From: Patescibacteria group bacterium
GTDB taxonomy: Bacteria; Patescibacteria; Microgenomatia; UBA12405
Assembly: GCA_023380755.1 (NCBI GenBank)
Contig: JAMCSD010000005.1
Span: 1 to 15,381, forward strand
Direction of reading: 5' to 3'
DNA length: 15,381 bases
Under the pieces are notes generated by a model. That model did no database searches and was not told the origin of the DNA. It saw only the letters and a program-made list of their open reading frames with translations. Positions 1 to 6,802 of the stretch are shown one piece after another. The translations under genes and the position numbers were made by a program. The stretch's first letter is position 1, and every line of letters begins with the position of its first letter.

Positions 1-621
1 GTTTCGATGGTGTTTATGCACCGTTGCTTCGTTGGCCAACACCAAGGATCCCAACGTAGATAAACTAAATAGTTTTGAATTTTCCCCATTTTTAGGATAA
101 CCCCGGTCACCACCCATTCCGCCGATTCCGTACGTCTCGCCGACCCCCGGTACCCGCACGATTGTATCAATTTCCAGCGCTGCTGCCGTCATTCCCGCAA
201 TTTCCGGCGGAGTTAACCCGGCAAAGGCCTCTTTCGCGGACATAGCCGACAGTAGAGCTATCGATTGATAAAAAATAGTATCTTGATCCATCGCCCCCAC
301 TTTTATCACCCCCGACAATTGTTCATGAACCTTTTTATTTACTCCCATCGAAACAAATGTCATCAAGCTAAAGGCTTCTTCATACGTCAGGGCTTCACCC
401 TTTTTTAACTTGGCATCAATGCCATAATAACCACCCTCCACTAACGGCCTAAGGCAATCGCCATACTGTCCAATCGTTATTTGCAATCGGCTTTCATAAC
501 CCGAACTTTGAGCCAATCTCTCCAACGTATCAGTACAATCTATTACTTTGCCATCCACCTCCTGATGATATGGATAACCTTGCAACCGAATAGCGGCTAC
601 TCTATCTTTTTCAGTTTTCAT
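1..621 (-). CDS. TrpD-like glycosyl transferase family 3 protein (3' end cut by window)
   Basis: An open frame runs from ATG at 621 to the left edge (207 residues, no stop). After an all-helical N-terminal part, around residues 165-207, it has a glycine-rich stretch (GIGGMGGDRG), then FSLSTLGSLVLANEATVHKH and HRN. This matches the PRPP-binding region of anthranilate phosphoribosyltransferases and relatives (GTGGDG...FNIST...VAKHGNR), with HHRN in place of HGNR and a longer insertion after the glycine loop. Family membership is well supported; the true substrate is not. It could be anthranilate phosphoribosyltransferase in Trp synthesis or another phosphoribosyl or nucleoside phosphorylase enzyme of the same fold. 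A T-box leader directly upstream implies that its expression follows the charging of one tRNA, which fits an amino-acid-linked role. Confidence 0.75.
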   Translation of the reverse strand, partial: MKTEKDRVAAIRLQGYPYHQEVDGKVIDCTDTLERLAQSSGYESRLQITIGQYGDCLRPLVEGGYYGIDAKLKKGEALTYEEAFSLMTFVSMGVNKKVHEQLSGVIKVGAMDQDTIFYQSIALLSAMSAKEAFAGLTPPEIAGMTAAALEIDTIVRVPGVGETYGIGGMGGDRGYPKNGENSKLFSLSTLGSLVLANEATVHKHHRN

Positions 622-632
622 ATATATTTACC

Positions 633-681
633 AAAAAACTCGTCCTTTAATCCCAGGAACCCGGGGGTCAAAGGACGAGTT
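633..681 (-). terminator. T-box-controlled intrinsic terminator
   Basis: A 12-bp stem (AACTCGTCCTTT at 637-648 with its complement at 670-681) is followed in the minus direction by a run of six T. It is mutually exclusive with the T-box antiterminator, which uses the same 644-648 and 639-643 strands. It ends about 12 nt before the start codon. Confidence 0.85.
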
Positions 682-904
682 TTACTCGTGGTGCCACCTT
701 TTTTTGACAACTCTAAAAAAATTCTCCGGTCTCCCGGAGAACATATCAATTTAGAGTTATCCTCATTTGACATGCTCCGCAGATGCGACACATGTTGCTT
801 ATCTTTTACGGTTTGGCCTCCGTCGCCTATTCATCCGCCTGCTGGCGGACTTGCAGCGCAGCTCCCCGATTCCAACCTTTCGGATCAACGCTTTTAGTTA
901 ATTT
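633..904 (-). promoter_or_regulatory. T-box riboswitch leader
   Basis: The roughly 280-nt leader of the TrpD-like gene has the diagnostic T-box switch. Read on the minus strand, the antiterminator is AAAGG, 7-nt bulge UGGCACC, ACGAG, loop UAAAA, CUCGU, CCUUU (about 705-644), so both helices pair perfectly around the bulge. The competing terminator pairs 670-681 with 637-648 and is followed by six U (633-638). Upstream, a stem III-like hairpin (AACTCTAAA with TTTAGAGTT, inner CCGG/GAGA/CCGG) lies at about 710-758, and a small hairpin ACATG...CATGT at about 766-792. Stem I lies at about 793-895. UGGC in the bulge should pair with an uncharged tRNA ending GCCA, i.e. discriminator G, as in tRNA-Trp but also several others. 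I could not fix the specifier codon by eye. Confidence 0.88.
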
Positions 905-910
905 TCAAGC

Positions 911-939
911 ATTATACGAAATCACCGCCAGACTGTCAA
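911..939 (-). promoter_or_regulatory. Consensus sigma-70-type promoter of the T-box transcript
   Basis: TTGACA (minus strand, 934-939) and TATAAT (911-916) are separated by exactly 17 bp, a perfect match to the consensus. Transcription should start near 904, giving a leader of about 280 nt. Such a strong promoter is expected where control is exercised by premature termination. Confidence 0.85.
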
Positions 940-943
940 CCAT

Positions 944-989
944 AAAAAATCCGCCAGGTTAAAAAGAATTTCTTCTCGCCTTGGCGGAT
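944..989 (-). terminator. Likely intrinsic terminator after the 162-residue gene
   Basis: On the minus strand ATCCGCC (rc of 983-989) pairs with GGCGGAT (rc of 949-955), followed by a T run (944-949). The loop contains a second small hairpin (AAGAA...TTCTT). It separates the gene ending at 999 from the T-box promoter, which overlaps its 3' side. Confidence 0.65.
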
Positions 990-998
990 CACTGAGCC

Positions 999-1487
999 CT
1001 AATGCAACCGACCCATCTTAACCAGAGCGCTAGGATTAAGCTCCACCAGATCACGAATTCGTAGGCTTCGCCATTTACGGACTGCCTCCGGACCCCACCC
1101 GCGGTGCTCCTGGCGATCAGTCAATACCGCCATCCGGCACTCATCTAATTTGTTTCTATCATCGTGGTTTCCGTCTAGCTCCTTTATGGCCATGTGCATA
1201 CTCGCCTCTAGCGCCTGAACATAAGCATCAGGCAACACCCCCATTGGCAACTTCTCTAGACCGACCCACGCTTGAGCAAATCCATTCTCCAGGCAGTAAT
1301 TGATATACGCTCGTCTCGCCGCCGCAAAATTCTCCCAGGTAACTGGTTTGTCCAGCATCTCCTCCAACAATCTTGGCAGCATTACCACGTAACGCTTAAC
1401 CACCTCTTTGGCGCCTTGACTCAAAGCCCGATACTCTTCGTCTCTCGAGAGACTATCCCATAAATTAAAATAATCAATGTTTTTCAT
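999..1487 (-). CDS. Unrecognised soluble protein, 162 residues
   Basis: I do not recognise this protein. It is a helical, soluble-looking protein with no signal peptide or membrane segment, acidic and basic residues evenly mixed, and several Trp residues in the C-terminal third. The start is well supported: AAGGAG (minus, 1494-1499) lies 6 nt before ATG at 1487. That makes it one of the few genes here with a classical Shine-Dalgarno site. A TATAAT on the minus strand at 1571-1576 would give a leader of about 75 nt, though I see no good -35 box. The gene is followed by an intrinsic terminator and probably forms a single transcription unit. Confidence 0.7.
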   Translation of the reverse strand: MKNIDYFNLWDSLSRDEEYRALSQGAKEVVKRYVVMLPRLLEEMLDKPVTWENFAAARRAYINYCLENGFAQAWVGLEKLPMGVLPDAYVQALEASMHMAIKELDGNHDDRNKLDECRMAVLTDRQEHRGWGPEAVRKWRSLRIRDLVELNPSALVKMGRLH

Positions 1488-1637
1488 TTCACTCTCCTTG
1501 GTCGACTGCTGTTAAGGTACTTACGGACACTGCGCCTTCCTTGTGCTTCACAAGTAAGCTCTTGTTAAGCATTATACACCAGAAATGTGGGATAAAAATA
1601 GTATTCCCGATCATTCTATCGTCAGCTGTTATATCTA

Positions 1638-1669
1638 TTGACGATATAGCAAGTAATGATATATCATTA
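1638..1669 (+). promoter_or_regulatory. PadR promoter with overlapping 16-bp palindrome
   Basis: TTGACG (1638-1643), a 16-bp spacer and TATATC (1660-1665) make a plausible promoter whose start point falls on the ATG at 1673. A perfect palindrome TAATGATATATCATTA (1654-1669) covers the -10 box. A second weaker dyad, TATATC...GATATA, lies at about 1630-1647. The placement fits autorepression by the PadR product, which is inference from family behaviour. Confidence 0.6.
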
Positions 1670-1672
1670 ATC

Positions 1673-1996
1673 ATGAATGTCTTACCTCTAACCCCCGCTA
1701 TCTTCTATATCCTCTTATCGCTCTCGACAAAAAACCGTCACGGTTACGATATCATGAAAACTGTCGCCCTGGATTCTGCTAATAAAATAAAACTCGGCCC
1801 CGGAACTCTCTACGGCGCCATTAAACGCCTTCTGGAAAACAAACTTATCGCCGAAGTGAAAACCTCTCATCGCCGCCGAAAATATTACCGCCTTACCCAA
1901 AAGGGGAGAGACATCTTTACTCAAGAGTTAATCCGTTATAAAGAAGCAGTCGAATTAGCCAAAAAGAAAAAACTCTTCATCCCTCTTTATGCTTAA
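1673..1996 (+). CDS. PadR family transcriptional regulator
   Basis: This 107-residue winged-helix regulator has the typical PadR order: LTPAIFYILLSLSTKNRHGY (start of helix 1), YDIMKTV, then the recognition region KLGPGTLYGAIKRLLENKLI and the wing RRRKYYRLTQKGRDIF. I chose ATG 1673 rather than the upstream ATG at 1541, because the PadR homology begins there and the extra 44 codons cover the promoter and palindrome. The short C-terminal helix suits the compact PadR-s2 subgroup. The stop overlaps the next start by 8 bp, so it is translationally coupled to a membrane protein. This is the usual PadR/membrane-protein pair, in which PadR represses the operon until an envelope stress or compound is sensed. 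Confidence 0.9.
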   Translation: MNVLPLTPAIFYILLSLSTKNRHGYDIMKTVALDSANKIKLGPGTLYGAIKRLLENKLIAEVKTSHRRRKYYRLTQKGRDIFTQELIRYKEAVELAKKKKLFIPLYA

Positions 1997-2669
1997 TCAA
2001 AAAGTTACCAATTTTTACCGTCATCTTCTTCATCTCTACCCGTCGGCTTATCAGCGACGATTTAATACTGAAATGCTGACCACTTTTAATGATTTATATC
2101 ATGATGAGGTAAAACTTTATGGAAAAATTAAACCCTGGTTTTTGTTGGAAATGACCACCGATACCATACTTAACATTATTAATGAACATTTTTTTATGAT
2201 TAAAAAACACGGTCTTCTCAATTATTTGCATTTTAACCGTTACCATCTTCTTGGTGGAATTCTGCTTAGCCCATTTATTACCCTACTTTCTTATGATTTA
2301 ATCGGCCGCTTAGTCCAAGGTGACTTATTTCATTATAACCGTGCTTTTTATTACTTTATTTCCCATACCTTTCTTTATGCTAACTATTTTGGCCGCCCGT
2401 ATTTACTTTGGTTGATCATTGTTTTGGCTCCCATCATCGCTATTATCATTAATCTTCTCCCGTTTATATTTTTAATAGTAAATATCAAACAAAATAATTT
2501 TTCCAGAATATTATTTTCTAATTTCATCACTTTTATTATCATTTTCACCGGTTTACTGGCTCTCCTCATCGTCTACGGTCACGATTTTTTTCCTTGTTTT
2601 ATCCAGGCAATCTATCACCGAGGGCTACAAAATATTTTTAATATCATTAGTATTTGTCAAAAAGCATAA
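1989..2669 (+). CDS. PadR-linked polytopic membrane protein
   Basis: A 226-residue protein. Its soluble N-terminal 75 residues contain YRHLLHLYPSAYQRRFNTEM, resembling the permease-prefix motif (YPxxfRxrFgxEM) that often follows PadR genes. It then has about four hydrophobic segments (roughly residues 87-106, 117-134, 138-166 and 174-197). It overlaps the PadR stop (ATGCTTAA) and is therefore co-translated. Composition is AT-rich and the protein ends in a short Cys-containing tail. The exact function is unknown; it is probably an envelope or transport-related partner of the regulator. Confidence 0.75.
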   Translation: MLNQKVTNFYRHLLHLYPSAYQRRFNTEMLTTFNDLYHDEVKLYGKIKPWFLLEMTTDTILNIINEHFFMIKKHGLLNYLHFNRYHLLGGILLSPFITLLSYDLIGRLVQGDLFHYNRAFYYFISHTFLYANYFGRPYLLWLIIVLAPIIAIIINLLPFIFLIVNIKQNNFSRILFSNFITFIIIFTGLLALLIVYGHDFFPCFIQAIYHRGLQNIFNIISICQKA

Positions 2670-2732
2670 AATTAAAAATCTTTAATATATCCTAATTATA
2701 GGTAATATCAAATGGTGTCTCATAATCAGTTA

Positions 2733-2760
2733 TTGACAAATCGCCGCTACAATTAATAAT
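2733..2760 (+). promoter_or_regulatory. Promoter of the ATP-grasp gene
   Basis: TTGACA (2733-2738), a 16-bp spacer and AATAAT (2755-2760). The predicted start point coincides with the GTG at 2767, and no Shine-Dalgarno sequence is visible, so the mRNA is probably leaderless. Confidence 0.6.
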
Positions 2761-2766
2761 AAATTA

Positions 2767-3849
2767 GTGGCTTATTTCGATAACTTAGGAAATAGAAAAA
2801 TCATTATCTTATCAACTGCAACAACTGGTTGGACCAAAAAAGAGATTGAACTCTCGAATTATTGTCTAAAAAAAGTCCAGGAGGAAATGTCGCAATCCGG
2901 TTACTCCAGTCAGGTGATTGAGGTCAGTACTTCGCTGGAACTAAAAAAGAAAATGGCCGCTTTTAACCCTGATGAAGTGGTTGTCTTTAACTGGGTCGAA
3001 GAAATCGACAACTTAAAGTATGGCTACGATGTGGCTCCTCGCCTACTAGAAAAAATGAAGTTTATTTATACCGGCAATAACTTCAAAACCCTTCGCGACA
3101 GTGGTAACAAAGTTAAGATTAAAAAAACGTTAACTAAGTTTCACATCAGCACTCCGCGCTACACCGTTCTTCAGCCGCACAATAAGGATATTACCAATTG
3201 GCAACTCTATCCCTGCATTTTGAAGCCGGCTTACGAGCATTGCTCTTATGGTATCACCGCCAAGTCCGTGGTTGATAATCCCAATGCCCTATTGTCCCGG
3301 GCCGCCATCCTGCACGAACGCTACCAACAACCCTTAATTGTGGAAGAGTTTATTAACGGCTGTGAATATTTTGTCTCCGCCTGGGGGTACAACACCCCCG
3401 AAATTCTGCCTCCGGTTTGCCAAGACTATGCCTACACCGGTGATTATCATCAACAAATATATGATTATGTCGCTAAATGGAAACGAAAAACGCGTATTTT
3501 CAAACAGTGTAATCGTCGTCTGCCCGCCGAACTAACCACCAACATCCCTGATTCTCTTTATTCCGAAGTCTCCCAAGCCATTATTGCTACCGGTTGCCAA
3601 GGCTACACCCGAGTCGACGTTCGTGTCCAAGGGGAAACTGCCTATGTCATTGATATCAACCCCAACCCCGACATCACCCCCGATAGCGATTTTGTGATCG
3701 CTTCTTCACGGTTAGGTTATAACTATGGGGAAACCATCCTCAAACTCTGTGATCTCGCTATCGAAAACGCCACCAACACACTCCCGGAAACATCCATTGC
3801 CACCCCCTCTCTGCCCATCTCCCCAGCTTTTGCCACCATCTCACCGTAA
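2767..3849 (+). CDS. ATP-grasp ligase, D-Ala-D-Ala ligase-like
   Basis: A 360-residue protein with an ATP-grasp layout. The N-terminal Rossmann-like half (residues 9-100) is followed by the nucleotide lysine in CILKPAYEHCSYGIT (K153 and the small loop), the adenine clamp IVEEFINGCE (E193/E194), and the metal site TRVDVRV (R282, D284) and VIDINPNPDIT (D296, N298, N300). In D-Ala-D-Ala ligases the metal site usually reads E-x-N-x-x-P; here the Glu is Asp. The last 35 residues are Pro/Thr/Ser-rich. It likely joins a carboxylate to an amine using ATP, but the substrates are not evident and no cell-wall genes are adjacent. The GTG start fits the promoter position. Its 3' end overlaps the convergent membrane-protein gene by 9 bp. 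Confidence 0.8.
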   Translation: MAYFDNLGNRKIIILSTATTGWTKKEIELSNYCLKKVQEEMSQSGYSSQVIEVSTSLELKKKMAAFNPDEVVVFNWVEEIDNLKYGYDVAPRLLEKMKFIYTGNNFKTLRDSGNKVKIKKTLTKFHISTPRYTVLQPHNKDITNWQLYPCILKPAYEHCSYGITAKSVVDNPNALLSRAAILHERYQQPLIVEEFINGCEYFVSAWGYNTPEILPPVCQDYAYTGDYHQQIYDYVAKWKRKTRIFKQCNRRLPAELTTNIPDSLYSEVSQAIIATGCQGYTRVDVRVQGETAYVIDINPNPDITPDSDFVIASSRLGYNYGETILKLCDLAIENATNTLPETSIATPSLPISPAFATISP

Positions 3850-4368
3850 GCGTCTTGACCGCCACAATACTACCACCACCGTTAAAACACTCACTAAAAC
3901 TGGAAACCAGACCTGTGAAGTCCAGGACACTGGTATCAAAAACAGCACGTCTTCAGTCAGCAAACTGCTTGGCCATCCTATAATAGTTTTTAAGCACGCA
4001 TAATACATCAGATCCCACAGCGCAAAAGAATACAAAAACAAAGCCCATCGTTCCCGATTCCCCTTGGCAGAATTAATGGCCACGGCCGCCAGCATGACGA
4101 TGGTGCAAGCTTCCCGAACGACTTCAATCCCCATCACCCGACCTTGCCTGGCGAGCACTTCTGCCTGGCTGCCAGCCAAACTCAAATTTCGTAAATAAAC
4201 CACTACCACCGCCTCTGTCACTCCAAAAGCTATGGCAAAAATGGCGGAAAACAATAACTGGTTTCTACTCAGTTGCAACCCATTCTTCCAGGCAAACCAT
4301 AAAACAACCGGTATCAAAATCAATAAGTTTACCCACCAAGGTGAAGCTAATAGTTGCCAGCCTTCCAT
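3841..4368 (-). CDS. Polytopic membrane protein, 175 residues
   Basis: A hydrophobic protein with about five membrane segments (roughly residues 11-27, 38-59, 86-101, 108-125 and 146-169) and a basic C-terminus (WRSRRLR), which places that end in the cytoplasm. I do not recognise a family. It starts 22 bp after the stop of the Cys-repeat gene on the same strand, so it is probably the last gene of a three-gene operon. A TATAAT on the minus strand (4375-4380) sits 6 nt before the ATG and could give an additional leaderless transcript. Confidence 0.7.
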   Translation of the reverse strand: MEGWQLLASPWWVNLLILIPVVLWFAWKNGLQLSRNQLLFSAIFAIAFGVTEAVVVVYLRNLSLAGSQAEVLARQGRVMGIEVVREACTIVMLAAVAINSAKGNRERWALFLYSFALWDLMYYACLKTIIGWPSSLLTEDVLFLIPVSWTSQVWFPVLVSVLTVVVVLWRSRRLR

Positions 4369-4390
4369 TTTTTAATTATAAAACCTTTCC

Positions 4391-5572
4391 TTAAAATCCT
4401 ATCCACTCTCTTATTTTTTCCCATAACGTTGTCCCGGTTGATACCCCTTTTACTTCTGGCGTTGCTGCTGGTCGAATCCCTTCTGGTTGCTCCTGTTGCT
4501 GTCCCTGCTCCGGCAACGGGCCGCCCATATCCGAATCATCCGGTTTTTTCGTTGGCATCAGTTTTTGTTCGTGTTCTTGAACCCCTTGCGCAAAACAACT
4601 TTGTAAACTATCGCTGTTAATGGCTGTCTTTGGCATCTGTCCGCTCATAATTAAATCGTAGTTATCACTCCCGATTGTCTGCCGGATACAATTTTGGCTC
4701 TCTTCTGGCATTTGGGCAAAATTATCCCGCAATTTCCCAATATCACCAGATTTTTCCGGACCCGATTGTCCGCCATCCTTTATCACTACGTTTTTGCACG
4801 CCTCGGCGTTAGCCGGGTTGGCACAAAAAGCTTTGCACTCCTCGATTGTCGAGCAGACTGCTCCGCCGTTACCTTTGGGTGGCTTGTTCTTATCACCCTC
4901 TGGCGGCGGCTGGCCGTGATCTCCGCTATCACCAAAAAACTTAGCGCATTCCTCGCCGTGAGCCTGATCCTGGCAATAAGCCGCACACTGTTCCTTAGTT
5001 TTGCACCCCCCGGGACCGCCGTTTTTAAGCTTATCACCCATGCCGTTTACCCCGGCTGCTTCTTGGGCTGAAATTAGACCGGCCCTCTGGGCAAAACCGA
5101 TACATTCATCCCGATGGGAATCGTTGTCACAATAGCTCTTGCATGATTGCGGAGTTCGACACCCGCCCGGCGTACTGCCGCCGCCCGTTATTACGCTGGC
5201 GACCTTCCTGGCTTTATCCAAATCATCACTGCTCATCAAATTATGCTTTGACGCATAATCCAGGCAGCTAGACACATTTTCCGGCCGGTCACAAAAAGAG
5301 CTACAGCTATCCATATCTTTACAGCCTCCCGGACCGTTACTGGTCTGGCTGATAGCCTTCGCCCTTCGGGCATCCTGGGCGGTCATTAGTCCATGCGCGA
5401 CACCGTAATCACTGCATTTAGCCACATTTTCCGGCTTATCACAATAACTTTTACAATCACTTTTGCTCTGGCAATTACCCAGCTCGGGGATCGGAAAACT
5501 TACCGCTTGTACTGGTTTTATCGCCGCTGCCAAAAAAAACATGAAACCACTGACTAAAATAAATTTTTTCAT
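4391..5572 (-). CDS. Secreted Cys-rich repeat protein (five C-x5-C-x3-C-x8-C units)
   Basis: A 393-residue protein. It has a clear signal peptide (MKKFILVSGFMFFLAAA, cleavage probably after VQA near residue 23). Five cysteine repeats of the form C-x5-C-x3-C-x8-C start at about residues 34, 84, 138, 190 and 240. Each is followed by a helical stretch such as YxxxxGLMTAQDAR and separated by Gly/Pro-rich linkers. A further Cys pair lies near 295 and 326 in a conserved-looking helix, then a Gln/Pro-rich tail and a Trp-rich end. Four Cys per unit suggest two disulfides per module outside the membrane; metal binding is an alternative. I chose ATG at 5572 over an in-frame TTG at 5581, because it gives a proper signal peptide and starts 1 nt after the upstream stop (TGAGATG). 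It is probably an extracellular or cell-surface structural or adhesive protein. Confidence 0.85.
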   Translation of the reverse strand: MKKFILVSGFMFFLAAAIKPVQAVSFPIPELGNCQSKSDCKSYCDKPENVAKCSDYGVAHGLMTAQDARRAKAISQTSNGPGGCKDMDSCSSFCDRPENVSSCLDYASKHNLMSSDDLDKARKVASVITGGGSTPGGCRTPQSCKSYCDNDSHRDECIGFAQRAGLISAQEAAGVNGMGDKLKNGGPGGCKTKEQCAAYCQDQAHGEECAKFFGDSGDHGQPPPEGDKNKPPKGNGGAVCSTIEECKAFCANPANAEACKNVVIKDGGQSGPEKSGDIGKLRDNFAQMPEESQNCIRQTIGSDNYDLIMSGQMPKTAINSDSLQSCFAQGVQEHEQKLMPTKKPDDSDMGGPLPEQGQQQEQPEGIRPAATPEVKGVSTGTTLWEKIREWIGF

Positions 5573-5573
5573 C

Positions 5574-5795
5574 TCATTCAAATGGGTTCGTCTTCACATT
5601 TTTAAACGGATTAGTTTTTACTCCAAAGGGATTAGCAGCGGGAGTCGGCGTCACCTGAACCGTCGGCGTTTTCACCACTACTTTTGGCTCCTCCACCTTC
5701 GGTATCTGTTGTCGAAAAAATAAAGTCAATCCGAAAAATATTGCTAAAACTGCTACCACCGAAACCAATATAATCCATAAATAACGATCCCTCAC
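5574..5795 (-). CDS. Small single-pass membrane protein with Pro/Thr-rich tail
   Basis: 73 residues from GTG. A short basic N-terminus (MRDR) is followed by one membrane segment (residues 6-27), then an extracytoplasmic Pro/Val/Thr-rich region and a repeated NPF motif (NPFGVKT, NPFKNVKT, NPFE). The function is unknown. It is the first gene of the envelope operon: its stop lies 1 nt before the start of the Cys-repeat gene. TTGACA (minus, 5824-5829) with a poor -10 (CACACT, 5802-5807) would put the transcription start on the GTG. Confidence 0.7.
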   Translation of the reverse strand: MRDRYLWIILVSVVAVLAIFFGLTLFFRQQIPKVEEPKVVVKTPTVQVTPTPAANPFGVKTNPFKNVKTNPFE

Positions 5796-5841
5796 ACCAT
5801 CAGTGTGGCACTTATTGCGGTATTGTCAATATTGTGTTGCC

Positions 5842-6186
5842 CTAGGCAATACTCAAACGGCGCTGAATAATTTCCTGCAACAATTTTTCGGGTATTGGCC
5901 TATCAACCGGCACCTGAATCGCCCCCGGAGAAAATTTATACTTAAGTTTGGTTAGTTCGTCTTTAACCAAATTGGTAACTTCCCCACTAAAGGGGTAGAT
6001 CCCGATATGTTTTCTATGGGCGTCAAATCCCAAGAAAGCCTTCCCTTTAAGCTTTAAAGTGGGCATGCCATAAGAAATTGTCTCTTCTGCCTCCGGTACT
6101 ACCCTTTTAGCAATCAGCCGAATTCTTTCCAGCTGCTCTCTTTTAGCAGGCTCTATTTTTTGAAGATATTGGTCAATAACGGTCAT
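5842..6186 (-). CDS. DUF1801 (YdhG-like) protein
   Basis: A 114-residue protein with the DUF1801 pattern: IDQYLQKIEPAKREQLERIR at the N-terminus, then EAEETISYGMPTLKLKGKAF, FLGFDAHRKHIGIYPFSGEV and a C-terminal KFSPGAIQVPVDRPIPEKLL. Members are small soluble proteins with a YjbR/YdhG-type fold and no firmly known biochemical role. It stands alone. A TAGAAT at 6198-6203 lies inside an inverted repeat (TAGAAT...ATTCTA, 6188-6203), and a 13-bp dyad GCAACACTGTTGC lies at 6210-6222, so a repressor site is possible. Confidence 0.85.
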   Translation of the reverse strand: MTVIDQYLQKIEPAKREQLERIRLIAKRVVPEAEETISYGMPTLKLKGKAFLGFDAHRKHIGIYPFSGEVTNLVKDELTKLKYKFSPGAIQVPVDRPIPEKLLQEIIQRRLSIA

Positions 6187-6323
6187 TTAGAATTAGAATT
6201 CTATCGTCTGCAACACTGTTGCCCGACGTATAAACAGTTCGTACTCACTTTAGCATGGTTAGAACAGCTAAGACAACTTTTTCTTAATCATCAAGAAGAG
6301 ACGCTATAATAAAGCAACAACTT

Positions 6324-6563
6324 ATGGACAACAAACTTTCAAAAGAATGGCTTCACCAGAACCAAGAAAAGCTTAAAAAAGCCTATACCTACGCTTTAGT
6401 CAATCATCTTGATATCCGCTCCACAACCGATGTACTAGAAATTCTACAATCGATTGATCCCAATAATGCCACAAACGAACAAGCCATCATCTTTTCACAA
6501 ATGCTTCAATTATTTAGCCAAACGCTCAAAAAGACTCTCAAAAAGAAAAACCTATTAAACTAA
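6324..6563 (+). CDS. Small helical protein, 79 residues
   Basis: I do not recognise this protein. It is entirely helical and charged, with Lys-rich ends (KKTLKKKN) and no membrane segment. TATAAT at 6305-6310 gives a start point about 7 nt before the ATG. Its last 4 bp overlap the convergent XRE gene. The clean promoter and the tight convergent arrangement favour a real gene. Confidence 0.6.
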   Translation: MDNKLSKEWLHQNQEKLKKAYTYALVNHLDIRSTTDVLEILQSIDPNNATNEQAIIFSQMLQLFSQTLKKTLKKKNLLN

Positions 6564-6778
6564 GCCTTTTTAATCAAAATTTTTAAGCCAAGAACCTGAA
6601 GCACTTTATTTAACTTCGCCACTGAGGGATTAGCTTCGCCTCGTTCCATCATCGCATAAAAGGTCACTGTCATTCCGGCTTTTTTGGCCACTTCTTCCTG
6701 CGTCATTTTCTTTTGTTCCCGAGCTTCCCTCATTTGAGACACCATTTGCGGATCGAGCGTTTCCTTTTTGGTTTTCAT
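6560..6778 (-). CDS. XRE-family helix-turn-helix regulator
   Basis: A 72-residue protein that is essentially one HTH_3/XRE domain: MREAREQKKMTQEEVAKKAG (helices 1-2), MTVTFYAMMERGEANPS (recognition helix and loop) and VAKLNKVLQVLGLKI. It is a DNA-binding regulator with no effector domain. It starts 24 bp after the stop of the upstream membrane-anchored protein on the same strand and could be its co-transcribed regulator, although TATACT (minus, 6791-6796) can give its own near-leaderless mRNA. No toxin homologue is evident beside it. Confidence 0.85.
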   Translation of the reverse strand: MKTKKETLDPQMVSQMREAREQKKMTQEEVAKKAGMTVTFYAMMERGEANPSVAKLNKVLQVLGLKILIKKA

Positions 6779-6802
6779 AAATATATTTATAGTATACCAG
6801 CC

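Noticed and set aside
481..897. 138-codon open frame on the plus strand
   Set aside because: It is antisense to the TrpD-like gene start and the T-box leader, and its low-complexity product resembles nothing; the T-box and promoter explain the sequence.
4354..5071. Plus-strand open frames of 88 and 125 codons
   Set aside because: They are antisense shadows of the Cys-repeat gene, whose regular Cys spacing and signal peptide show that the minus strand is coding.
5837..5849. Terminator at the end of the DUF1801 gene
   Set aside because: The 5-bp stem TTGCC/GGCAA overlaps the stop codon and is not followed by a T run on the minus strand.
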